Shown here piece after piece: positions 25,611 through 37,389 of a DNA stretch of 64,000 bases. The stretch is from Thunnus maccoyii (lineage: Eukaryota > Chordata > Actinopteri > Scombriformes > Scombridae). The DNA is taken from positions 28,368,001 to 28,432,000 of the forward strand of contig NC_056540.1 of NCBI RefSeq assembly GCF_910596095.1, given 5' to 3'. The notes beneath the pieces were generated by a model. It searched no databases. It was given only the letters and a program-made list of their open reading frames with translations, and had not been told where the DNA came from. Position 1 is the first letter of the stretch. Each line of letters opens with the position of its first letter. The translations under genes were made by a program, and so were the position numbers.

Positions 25611-26225
25611 TATCTATTTGGCAAACCCATACGTGGTTTTAAATGAGGAAAATATAACAATGTAAAATAAAACTATGTTTAAGCCCAAGTGTAAACACAA
25701 TTTTGCTCTTGTGCAGTGTGCTCAGTATCAGGTGGAAGGTTTCATATTGCCACCTACTGCTGAAAATGGAGAACAGTATATCTATCTGATTTAATTTAGC
25801 ACAAGAATTTGTATTTTTTAGAAATGATAGACTTTTTCCCCTTTGCTGTCTTGCATAGTATTTACTTCTTAGATTAAAGTTTAAATCTTAGATTAAGGAC
25901 TTTGAGTGATGGAGTATCCACCTATGGATGGGTTAGAAAAAAGATCTATTGTACTACAAATAAACCAAGAAAACCAAAACCTTAGTTTTAATATATTTAA
26001 TATTTTTAAATGGTTACAATTATTAAATGAAAGTATTCATGTACCAACACATGTCATACATAGTATAAATGTCATTAAATACCTTATATTCTTTGAGAAC
26101 TACAATATATAAATTAACTTTCACAATCAGTGAAAAAACTAAAAGGAACTGCCAAGTCCACCGGGTGGCAGAAAAGCAGCTGTCCTGAGAATATATTCTT
26201 AGCTTGAGTGGGTTCACCACCACTG
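25611..26225. other. Short intergenic gap downstream of il21
   Basis: No exon seen; presumed end of the il21 transcript and intergenic DNA. Confidence 0.4.
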
Positions 26226-26262
26226 TCTAAATAAATATTAAATAAGTTAAATATTTAGAAGG
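26226..26262 (-). promoter_or_regulatory. AU-rich element in the il21 3' UTR
   Basis: On the minus strand this reads AAATATTTAACTTATTTAAT followed by ATTTATTTAG, several ATTTA pentamers about 100-130 bases after the stop codon. Placement in the mRNA is inferred. Confidence 0.55.
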
Positions 26263-26357
26263 CTACAACATGCAGACTTTGCCATGTTTAGCATCTTTTC
26301 AGCGTAGTGTCTTCTCTACATTCAATCCTCGGATCACAAGTAGACCTTCCTCTCTTC

Positions 26358-26422
26358 TCAGTTCAGTCTGGCTAGGGCCTAAGAGATAAAAAATGATATT
26401 AATTTTCACACCAGATATTGTT

Positions 26423-26512
<90 letters not shown>

Positions 26513-29391
26513 TCATCATCACAGAATGAATAGTAGTAGTACAGACATTCAGCCACCTTTTCCTAATGTTACAATAAAAAAAATAGCAAAATATTCTAAT
26601 ATTTTTACGTTTTTTTTTTTTGTTTGTTTGTTTTTTAAGTCTGCAGAAAAAATTGCACTTACCATTTGAATAAGAGACTTCATTTTCTCGAAAAATTGCG
26701 CCACATTTTCCTTCGGATATTCGTTGCACTTTGTGCAGTTGGACTACAGAGAAAATGGGCAAACACAGGAGAAATAAATTTACTGATGGGCATTTACTAC
26801 GAGTGCGCCGGACGACGCTTAAAATATCTGTAGTGAATAAAATAGGAAATAACAGAAGTAAAAGTGGAGAAAGATATTGACATATTTTCTCTTACCGCTG
26901 CAGATCCTTGTTCACCAAGTTTCACTGCGCTCACCTGGAATGGATGGAAGAAATGTGGTTTTAGAATTGTACTGTGCTGCAAACTTGAGATATGCTTTGA
27001 ATATATTATTTAGTAATATTTACTTACAGTAATTTGACGCCCAAGGCTCCTGAAAAATTTTTTTTGCGTTCTGTCTTCTGATTTGCTCATGTTAAAGTGA
27101 TCCTCCAACTCTTCCTGAAAGCATTCTAAGGCTGACACAGAGCAGTGGTCCTGTTATAAAAAGAAGACAATATTTGTGAATAAAACATCAATACCACACC
27201 AATATATCATACTAATATTCAATGCACTTTGTTCAGTTTGGCCTCTCAAAAAAGGCACAGACCAGTTGTTTCATGCCTTTCTATGTAGAAGTACCATAGT
27301 GAGTGTAAAAATGTGAAATATTTAGCATGAATTGTCCATATAAAATAGAAAATTGTGTTCAAAATAGAACACAAAATATTTAATTCCATATATTTATATA
27401 TAATTATTTATGTATAAAAAATCCTTCCATCACTGTCATCAAAACATTTCCAAGAAAGCTGCTCTTCTTGGTTTCATGTCATGACCTCATAATTACAGTT
27501 GACTTTCCAATCAGATACATACAAAACACTTTTACATAAACTGAAACTTAACCAAAGAAAGTTTCCGCTATTTTATAGATAAGTTTCTGTTCCCAAAAGT
27601 GCTTTGGATGTTTTTCCCTCCAGAAATCTGAATGAAAGTTTTGATGATATGACACATTTTTTCCAAGTTAAACAGTTTCTTTCTGTTTACTCGTACTGCA
27701 AAGTGTGACACTCATAAACCAAAACTAGCTTGGGTCAAATCAGCAGTATGTCTACCGGTAGAATTGGTATGTTAGGGTATTCTGTCAGAACAAGAGCTAA
27801 ACAAGAGAAACAATAATAATAGCCGACTTAAAAGTGTCTTCTTCTTTTTTTAATTTTTGAATTATTTTTCAAAATCTTTGCTTTTTTTGACGATCAATGA
27901 TTCTGTTGCTCTGTAGTATAGCCATTTTCATTTTGAATATTAAGCTTTCAACACTGATAGTAGCTCCACACCCACTCAGGAGTCCTTATCATTCCTGGTT
28001 TCAGATAAGCTGTAATTTGCCAGTTTTTAAACAAGATTGAGTCAAATATTTTCTAGCATGCCGGTGAACCTTTTGAGTTTGTGAGGTGGCGTGAGGAAGT
28101 GCCGTGGTTTTGTCTGCTCTCTGCTTGATTACTCATCACATTTCACTTGACAGTGCAACGGAAGCTGTGAGAAAATAGAAAACTACACTGAGCAAGCTCT
28201 TGAGTTGACTCACTCATGAGTGTAACCTTGACAAGAAAGAGGGCTTATCTGGATTTACAAGTAATACAGTTGATCTTAGTTGGAATTGATTTAAAGTTAA
28301 GAGCGCATAATCACATTTTTATGTGGGATTGTTTTGGCCAATAGAACGTTGCATAACACTGAAAACTGTTTAGATTTGTTTTTTACAAGGTACTTTGTAA
28401 TTATACAAAAATTGCATGTTCAGTAAGGCTAAATATCATGAAATTATATGAAATGACATAGAAACACAGTTTTAGTACTTCAAATTTAAGTGAATCTGAT
28501 GCACTGCAGGCTTTTCTATGGTTAAGGAAATTGTTGTTAGTTTATTATCTATAACACTGTTTAACTTAAGTATTTGTACCATGAAACTTCAGAAACATTA
28601 CATTTGTACTGTAATTAATAATTTGATATACTTATTACTTTTAGATTACATTTGCTGTTCCAGAGACAAAAAATACTTAATTAAAAAAATGATATATGCA
28701 CACATTTCAAGTTTGGTTGTAAAGTATGCATGTGTGAAGTATTTTTGTTGGCCCACTGCTTATTTAGAGTAGGTACGACTGTCTCACTGCCACCACTGTA
28801 CAGTACTTCGTTTTAATTTAGTGATATTAACTAGCTGAAAAATTATCAAAATATACATTTTTAATATCTATTTGTAAGATTGTGTAAATGAATCCTTTAA
28901 TTTTCAGTTTACAGCTGATTGCATATGCTATCACCCAACACATTTTGTGATTTCACACATCATTTGATGTACTCCTACAGTAGCAGGCAAACGGCAATTA
29001 GTAACTACAGTAAGTGGGAGAGTAACAATGACTAAGCAACCACAAATATTAAATGCGGCGGTGACCATGCTGTCAACATTATTTTGAATAAGAGTTAAGT
29101 TAGAGATAGGTTTGCTTACCCCAATATTCTGTGGAGTATTGAGCATCATCGTACTGTGCTGCAAGACAGAAACCGAGAGAACGTTGTATTTAGTATTTAT
29201 AACTGCAACCGTACATGGACAACACTGTGAAAACACAAATGTACAGTAGATAAACCTACCTGCAGGCTCCTTTGCACTCCATTCAAGTCCTTCAAGATTT
29301 CTTTTAATTTTCTCTGCTCAATCGTTTGTTGCGATGTGTTGGCCAGAGAATAGCAGCAAACTGCAAGAAGGTACAAAACAATCAGCTTCAT
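26358..29391 (-). CDS. il21: Interleukin-21 (6 coding exons, 144 aa)
   Basis: Secreted common-gamma-chain cytokine made by activated T cells. Exons on the minus strand: 29391-29260, 29158-29120, 27150-27028, 26934-26896, 26743-26663, 26378-26358; all phase 0 with GT-AG ends. The protein starts MKLIVLYLLAVCCYSLANTS, a signal peptide. Exon 2 (39 nt) holds MLNTPQNIG. Exon 3 begins DHCSVSALECFQ, with C60 and C67. Exon 5 has SNCTKCNEYPKENVAQFFEK, with C114/C117 and helix D, matching the CPSCDSYEKKPPKEFLERFK pattern of mammalian IL21. The sequon is N113-C-T. The last exon adds only ALARLN and a stop. The final intron contains an 84-bp AT microsatellite. TATA-like TATAAAA at 29486-29480 is 89 bp before the ATG. 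Family call is firm; the tiny last exon is the least certain piece. Confidence 0.88.
26427..26510. repeat. (AT)n microsatellite in the last il21 intron
   Basis: About 42 uninterrupted TA units between il21 exons 5 and 6. Confidence 0.95.
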
Positions 29392-29479
29392 AGTCTCAGT
29401 GTCAGGAGCAGGTACCAGATTACCAAAAGATGCTTTTCGAAAGATTTACTGGATATGCAGAGAGTTGTGTCGCTTACCT

Positions 29480-29486
29480 TTTTATA
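29480..29486 (-). promoter_or_regulatory. TATA box of il21
   Basis: TATAAAA on the minus strand, 89 bp upstream of the ATG, nearly the same spacing as in both il2-type genes. Confidence 0.6.
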
Positions 29487-29499
29487 TTCATCCCTGAGG

Positions 29500-31968
29500 A
29501 CACAGGAAAACCACTTGTACAGAGTTGGAAAGGCGCAGAAACTGGTGTGTGTGAGTAATGAAATTTTCTTTTCCACTGGCAGTCACCACTACGCGTATCG
29601 AGAATGGCGTCAGGCCGCGCGTGCGTGGGGCCTATAGATACAAGTGTGTGTGAACGTAAACTTGTTTGAGTGCACCCGGCAGGAAACTACAGGAAGACGG
29701 CACTTCCCATTTTCATTTTGAATCAGTGGAGCCGCTGCTATACCGTGTCATAGATAGTTTTCGTAGGTGTGGTACCTGAATATATTCATTGCATCATGGT
29801 CACCCACACAAACAGAAAGGTTAATGCAATAACAGGAAACTCTTTTTAAATATTAATGAAAAACCAGAATGAGTGAAATATATATATGTTTTGTTCAGTG
29901 CAAGAGGTAGTCCACCACTGGACAGAGGAGAAATTATAGCCAAATTAAGGAATATTATCTAATATCTCAAGAACTCTCCTGTGATGGTGCAGCTTCACTT
30001 CTTTCATCTCACTGTTAGTCATCAACTAGAAGAGGTCTTACTTTCTGTCCGTTTGAAAAGACAAAAGGAAGTTTCTGTGGTCATGTCTCATGCAAGCCAG
30101 TTTTGTTGTTTGCTCGGCTGTTCAGCTTGTTGACATAAAGGAGCAGACTGATAAGCAGTGCTTTACTCCAATTCAGATGTTCTCTTACAGAAGCAATCTT
30201 AAAAGTTCATCAGTCATCAAAAAATGTACAAATAAAAAGCTACCACAAAAGTAGTTTTACATAAAATACTTTCTGTTGACAAAGTAACTTGTAAAGACCG
30301 ACACGTGGGTAGTCCAAGGCATTCGTAAGAATGAGTCAGGTCACATGAGTCATTAAAGACACTCAGAGTAAGATACATTCTCTGGGTTCATTGTAAATAT
30401 TGTATTAGTATTTTATTGTGTTGTTTAAAAGTCATTGGAGCATTCAAAATGTAATCCTCTAGAACATAATTGCAGAGAACTACGAGGTACTTTCATCAGA
30501 GAAATCCCCATGAAGAATTATTGATAAATTAATCAGTAATGGTGTGGAGGGTGATGATTTATACTTTCTCTGTACAAAAGTACAGATAAACACATTAATC
30601 CTTATTCATTCTTGTAAAGAAAACTTTCAGCTCCCTTTTCTTTCTGGAACCATGAATTCTATTACATGAATCTGATTCCAAAATGCTAAATAAATGCGTT
30701 TGAAAGCAACTTTTTAGTGTCTCAATAGTGCAAATCAAGAAAGGGAACTCTCACTTCACAGTTAGTATTTCAGTAAGGGAATTGCTTCTGTTTTATTGTA
30801 AATAAATTCACAAATAAAAATTACACACGTATTGTTGATGTCAGTTTATTATTGCTTAAAAACAATACTTCAAAATGATTTATTTGTTAAATATTTTACA
30901 TACAAGAGTTAACATTTACAGTCCACTCTGCAGGCAGTGGTAGTTGAACACTTTGAGTTATGGTTGGCAGTGTATTGCAGCTGCAGGTTTGCGCATACAT
31001 GTACTGCACTGTGAATGCCCATCCCAAATTGAGAAAAAATTAATTGTTTGAAAAATAAGAATAAATTAAATCAGCAATAGCGCTGTACTTTAACATATGC
31101 TTTATCTTTATGCTATAGATACAGCATATAGAAAGGCTCTCAAGTGAGTGACAACATTGGAATTTTTATAGAAATATCACTGACTAGTTCTCCAGTGATT
31201 GTCATCATACTCCAACATGGCTTAGCATGACAGTTTGGAAATTCAGCAGGCAACACCTGTTAGTCAGTGTGTCCATGTACTAAACCAGCTGACACAGTCT
31301 GTCTGCCCTGTCAGTGTTCACGCACATGCTCTCCCCACACAATCATTACATCGATCTTCTGCAACCAGAGGGGAGGAAGTGAGAGTGAGACTGAGAGAGA
31401 AAACCCCTCTCGTCTGTTCTCTGTCTTTGTCGGCGTAAGGGAAAAGGTGGGTGGGGGCTCCGACTGGTCTGAGAGGTGCACCACCCTCAAGCTCCCGCTC
31501 TTATCAGGAGTTCCTTCTGTGATGCGTGTACATAAGGGAAAAAGTGTCCTCAGGTAGACAAGATTGAAAATTCAAAAGAATTTTCCTCCACTGGCCACCA
31601 TCAAGGAACCTATCCTAACCCATCTGTGGTGTGTGTGTACGTGAATAAATGGTTTTAATAAGTTTGTCAATGTGGTCTCAAAATGAAAATTCCTGCAGAC
31701 TGAGAAACGGAACCCTCTCAACCACAGAAAGATAATGTGGAGAGGATGTGTATATGTTAAGAAAGGGACTGCGGCTGTATATTGAAATAGTGCATTGAAA
31801 ATCAAAGGTGTAAACACTTATCTTCAGCTTTTATCTTTTATTTATTTTCAGGTCTCACAGCCCTGGTTCCTCCCAAATCAAGCAACAAAGTGGGTTTTTG
31901 TGTGTGTGTGATTGAAGTTTGTTTCTATCAGCACTGTTTCTAATAAGGCACTCTTTAATTAAGGTTAA
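29500..31968. other. Upstream flank of il21, no gene
   Basis: The first kilobase is the likely il21 regulatory region. No exon with splice sites and family signature was found. The two overlapping plus-strand ORFs near 31235-31557 have no recognisable motif. Confidence 0.45.
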
Positions 31969-32812
31969 AGGGGACCTGTTAATGCTTTTCCTTATTTTCA
32001 GTCATATATAACATATAACATATAATGTTACAATGTCAGATGTTCATGTTAAAAGTGGCCAACATGTCAAAAAACGTATGTAGAAGTAATCCCTGTGAGC
32101 AAAAAGCACTGGCTTCAGTGCTCAGTTTCCAGTGTTTTTTTTCTACTTTCAGTCCAAGCTGACTTCAGCTCATGATGGATTTCTTTAGATGGTCATCTGC
32201 TCCACACAGCATGCCAGTTCACTGCTCCGCTCCACTAACATTATGGCATTTTTCCATTGTTTTGGGGGTAGTTACGCTGAGCCTTGACTCCATCATCATC
32301 ACTGTGGCTGTTTCTGCTTGTACAATTCCTCCCTGCATTATTTCTAACTGATCCACTAAATAAAGAGCTCCGAATATCTCCATATCTTATTTTGACCGGT
32401 TTTAGCGCCACTAATGAAGCTCTGCTAATTCTGTGTGGAACATGTTTCACTTCCTATAAATTCTTCACAATAAAAGTCTCTGATTATTTTGTCGTTTAAA
32501 AGCTTTTAATTTGAGGCAGTAAAGCAGGAAATGTGGGGTTTGCATCAGCGGCAACTTAATACGACTCTGATATGGCTGCCCCTCGGCAGGCTTCCAGAAA
32601 GCTGGCCAGTCAAAACAGAGTGGGAGGGTGGCCTTAAAGAGACAAGCGATAAGACTACCTGTTAAGAGACAGAGGCTGAACTGCATAAAGGGCCAGTATA
32701 AGATAAATAAGGAGTTTTTTGATTTGTGAATAATGCAAAGCTACTCTAGTGAGTAGCGTAGTAGAGTCTCAGAATAAAAATATAGAGCTGTAAATAAGCA
32801 TAATAAGTCCCC
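31969..32812. mobile_element. TTAA-flanked MITE, copy 1 (844 bp)
   Basis: Starts AGGGGACCTGTTAATGC after TTAA (31965-31968) and ends AATAAGTCCCC before TTAA (32813-32816). The ends are inverted. Its 3' half, read on the minus strand, aligns by eye with copy 2 at 62628-63150; both contain CAGTTCAGCCTCTGTCT. TTAA targets are typical of piggyBac-type elements; no transposase is present. Confidence 0.75.
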
Positions 32813-35800
32813 TTAAATAAGTATGTAATTAATGTCTCTATTAATGGTTAAACTTATTATTTAATGCTTTACAAAACAATTATAAGCCATTAACAAGAGT
32901 AACTTCTAGGTTAAGTAAGCCATTTTCTCATATGAACTCTGGACAATGTGACAATGAGAATCAGGTCTGGGCATTGTCTGGAGTCGCCCTTTCACACATG
33001 TAGGAGACTTTCACACAACAGGAGAATGTCCGTGTCTGATGCGTATCTGCTGCATGCTCTACCCGGGTAGAGCATGCAGGAGGCCAGACATGATGCAAAG
33101 AGTGCAGTGCGGCTGTAATTCTGTTTCAGGATGACTTTTCTTTTTTTGGTCTTTTTAGCTCTTCAGTTTACCAGGAAGGAAGGAAGGCCCTGTCTATTAA
33201 CAGTTTGACCTGATACCTTTTGAAAAAAAGACCTGCAGAGCATCTGAACTAAAATAAACTTATTAATAACATATTAACATTTACAACTTGGAGGGGCTTT
33301 CCTCATGAATTGAGGAGTGAGCTAAAAAGACAAAACGAGAGTCATGCTAGAGTGTGAGAAACACCGTCAAAGAGAATTTTCACAGCCCAAATGTTGTTCT
33401 CAATGATATATTGCTGATCAATGAAGCATTGCTCCTTTATTTATTGTCGAAACATTAATAAAAAACATTAGGTACAAGTTACAAGCCTTTGTCTAATGCA
33501 ATCATCACCAAAACCTTAACCCTGTTTTTCACCAGTTATTTTACTCGGCTAAACATGACTGTTATTCTATCTTCACACGCTCAAGAATAGTGGTTTAAGG
33601 TGGAGAAATGTAATCGTCATATACGCCCCATCTGCATTTGAATACTCAAGTTTTTTTCCATGAAATTAGTTAAACAATGCTGTGCTAAAGCATTTTTTAG
33701 TGATGACTAAAGCTGTCGGCCTGGTGTAAAGACATGTCACACAGTGAGAGTTGCTCTTTGTGGTCAGCCAGGGTGTTAAACGCAGTGCAAAAAGTGTGAC
33801 TTGAAGTGAGGCTGCAGACGGGAGAATACTGACAGATAGAGGTCAACTGTTTGCACAGGAAAGAAGTCATTGTAAATAGTTTGAACACAGTGAGCAGGCC
33901 TTCTTTTTAAAACGTGAACACTGTAAATAATCATACTAACCTTTGAAAAATGTGATTTTTTTTTTTTTTCATTATTAGGATGCCCTTCCACCTACATATC
34001 TGTACACTGTAGAACAAATGAAGGTGTTAAAGCTGCAGCAGGAATAAACACCTTCAAGTTCAGTTTGTTTGAAGTTATGCACGTAATGTTCCTGTAGCCC
34101 TAAAACACGTCACATCTAGAGTTTGATGTGGCTTGGTTTCTGAAGAATAATACCTTTCATTTTTGGGTGCAACCATCAAATTGGAGAGAAGAGGAGACCT
34201 CTTTGAACACTGTGTATTCTACTTACTGGGTTGATTTTTGTGTTTTTACAATAAAATGTGTTTCCCTGTGTGTGTTTTCCCCACGTGATCACTGTCAGAT
34301 TTGTTTTTCTATCCGTTGTGCAACACTTTTGTTGAAGAATGTATTTTCATGTAAAATGTGAGTGAAATTGTAAGGCATTGATAGGCTAGCATTGAATCAT
34401 GTAAAGACAATGTGAAAGAAATGCGGGATACATATCTGCCTTTAACAGACACGTTTTATAAAATAAAAAAAAATAAAATCGAAGGTTTTACTGACATTTC
34501 TCCGTCATGCTAATAATAAATGAAACAGACTAACCCATTTAAATAAAGTCAACATTGGCCTGATTTGTAACACTCCACAACACAATTTCCTCTGTTTCCT
34601 TTATATATTTATATTCAAAACACGTGTGCGAGACCAGACCAATAAAAGAGCTAAATGTGACGCTTCTCCGCCAGAAGGGTTTTAAATGTATTTCTCTTTC
34701 CGCATACAGTAAGGCTGTTTGATCATGATGTGATGTACACTATATTGTATTTCACTATCACGTAGCCTCAGCCACAGTTGTTGCTCATCAATATCGTCAT
34801 TTTGTTTATGTTTTGTTTTGACTTGATGTTGTCTCTCAGTCACACTGTAATGATGTCATTTTTGTTTTGTTTTTTTCGCTGTATGTTCACCATGCCTTTT
34901 GTATTGTCCAAGCCAAATAAAACATATCTCTAAAAACTTCACAAGTGCACTGTTGCTGTGATATTTGTCAAAACTAAATGTGTGTGGGTGACTGAAAAGA
35001 ATATTAGTCATGTTTCTTGTCTTTTTCCCACACTTGAGACTTATGTATAAGTACATGATGTTAAAACTGAAATACAAATGCTTGATTATTTTATTACAAA
35101 GTATTACTCTATCAGGCGGATTTATTTACTCTGTCCTAATGATGTAGTTTACTTCCTACTCCCACTTGCAGTAGTATGATTTCCTACACTGCGGTCTCCC
35201 CTTTAGTGAACCGTTTGCACTTCAGGGGTGCGAGGTGAGTGGGTGCGAGGTTCAAAGTTGGCATGCATTGCATAAACACATCAGCATGTTGCAATGATTG
35301 TTTGTTTTTTAAAACTAGTCTGCTTAGAACACATACAAGTAGAAGTCTTCTGCTTCTTCAGAGCCTTTCAAAGAGACGGAACAAGGACAAAATGAAGGTG
35401 ATTTTTAGTGATTGAGAAAAGCGAGGGTGCCTGATATTACCGTAAGTGTACAGGAAGCGACAAAGAGGCCGTGGGTGGGGGATGGCCTCTTTTGGTCTTC
35501 TTTACCAGCGCCGCAACAGGAATGACACAGCTTGTTTATACAATAAATTAATTTTGTCATCATTAGTGAATTCAAACACGTCGCTAGTTATGTTAAAAAT
35601 AACATGAAATTCAGCTTTACTTCAGTTACCAAAAGCGAAGACTTGTTAATGATGTTATTGGGGAAATTATTTACCAATATCGTGAATGAAACTGAACAAA
35701 AGGGACAGTTAAAAAAAAAAAAAAAAAAACCTCTCACAGGGAATCTTTGTCTGGTGTAATACACTTCATAGTTCAATGTCAGCCAGTTTCCAGCTGGTCG

Positions 35801-36322
35801 TAGGAGGTTATTTTGTATAAAACTAGTTCAATACCAAAATAGTGAGTGGCAGGTGATATTTTGATTCCAACAGGCATGACTATCAATCGGAAAAATAACG
35901 TTTCTGCTTTGACAGAATGTTTCCAAATGGGAGAGGACAGTCTGCAATTCAATGTGACCAGAACACACAAAAAAAGTGCTGAATTGATGGGTGTTTTTAT
36001 TCAGTGACATATCAAAGTGATCCGATAAATCCACTCAGAAAAGTAATGCTGAGGTTTAACTTGTCATCTGAATGTGGGATCACACCTACAGTTCTTCTTT
36101 TATCTGACCTTTGTTGCACTGGTTCACTATGTGTCACGCCGCCGAATTACAAATTAAAAGTCGCGTGAATTCAGAATTAGATTATTTTCCTGTAAAGTTT
36201 TGTTAACTTTTGAGCTTACGAGTTAGATTTTGCCAGTTGAAGAGTCACATGAAATCTGATTCCAGTCACAAGTACTTTTAATAAAGGAAGATGAGCTTGT
36301 TTGCACCCATTGCTATAGTTTA
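32813..36322. other. Intergenic gap between il21 and the centrin gene
   Basis: No exon recognised. It contains a 30-bp perfect palindrome at 33050-33079, poly-T near 33957-33969 and poly-A near 35712-35729. Confidence 0.45.
33050..33079. repeat. 30-bp perfect palindrome
   Basis: The left half is CTGCATGCTCTACCC and the right half is its exact reverse complement, GGGTAGAGCATGCAG, with no spacer. It is centred on a CCCGGG. Confidence 0.95.
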
Positions 36323-37389
36323 CAATGCATACTGAAAGTAGTCAGACCCCTTCACTTTTCGTTTTGTTTCAGCCTTTTGCTAAAATCGTTTCAATTCATT
36401 TTTTCCCTCATCAATCTACACTCAATACCCCATGATGACAAAGTGAAAACAGAACTTTTTGCAAATTTATTAAAAAGGAAAAACTGAAACATCACATCGA
36501 CACAAGTATTCAGACCCTTTACTCAGTACTTAGTTGAAGCACCTTTGGCAGCGATTACACTCGAGTTTTCTTGGGTATTACGCAACAAGCTTGCACACCT
36601 GGATTTGGGGATTTACTGCCTTTCTTTTCTGCAGATCCTCTCAAGCTCTATCAGGTTGGATGGGGACCGTCGGTGGACAGCCATTGTCAGGTCTGTCCAG
36701 AGATGTTCGATCGGGTTCACGTCAGGCCTTCGGCTGGGTCGCTCAAAGACATTCACACTCAGTTGTCCCTAAGCTGCTCCTGCATTTTCTCGGCTGTTTG
36801 CTTAGGGTCATAGTCCTGTTGGAAGGTGAACTTTCAGCCCAGACCGAAGTCCTGAGTGCTCTGGACCAGGTTTTCATATTAAAGATACCAGTCCCCCAGT
36901 CCCTGCCACTGAAAAACACCCTCACAGCATGATGCTGCCACCACCATGCTTCACTGTTGGGATGGTATTGGGCAAGTGATGAGCAGTGCCTGGTTTCCTC
37001 CAGACATGAAGCTTAGAATTGAGGCCAAACAGTTCAGTGCTGGTTTCATCAGACCAGAGAATCTTGTTTCCCACAGTCTGAGAGTCCTTTAGGTGCTTTT
37101 TTGCAAAATTCAAACAGGCTTTCCTGTGTCTTTCACTGAGGAGAGGCTTCTGCCTGACACTCTGCCATAAAGCCCAGATCAGTGGAGTGTTGCAGTGATG
37201 GTTGTCCTAAGTACTGAGTAAATGGTTTGAATATTTATGTCAATGTGATATTTCAGTTTTTCTTTTTTAATAAATTTGCAAAAGATTCTAAAATTCTGTT
37301 TTCACTTTGTCATTATGGAGTATTGAGTGTAGATTGATGAGGTAAAAAATGAATCCAAACGATTTTAGCATAAAGCTGCAACTGCACTG
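36323..37389 (-). mobile_element. Tc1-like transposon with long inverted ends
   Basis: Flanked by TA at 36321-36322 and 37390-37391. Inverted repeats of roughly 200 bp per side share GCTAAAATCGTTT, TCATCAATCTACACTCAATA, GACAAAGTGAAAACAGAA and ACTCAGTACTTA. The minus strand at 37113-36922 encodes Tc1 transposase ([17 protein letters not shown] with the first catalytic Asp, then [10 protein letters not shown]). The remaining coding part is broken and about 1.07 kb in total remains, shorter than an intact copy (about 1.6 kb). Confidence 0.88.

Noticed and set aside
26406-26762. 118-codon minus-strand ORF and its plus-strand counterpart with runs of Tyr-Ile
   Set aside because: They are translations of the (AT)n microsatellite; the minus-strand frame merely runs into sequence around il21 exon 5.
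36534-36932. 132-codon plus-strand ORF
   Set aside because: Antisense to the Tc1 transposase in the element at 36323-37389; not a gene.
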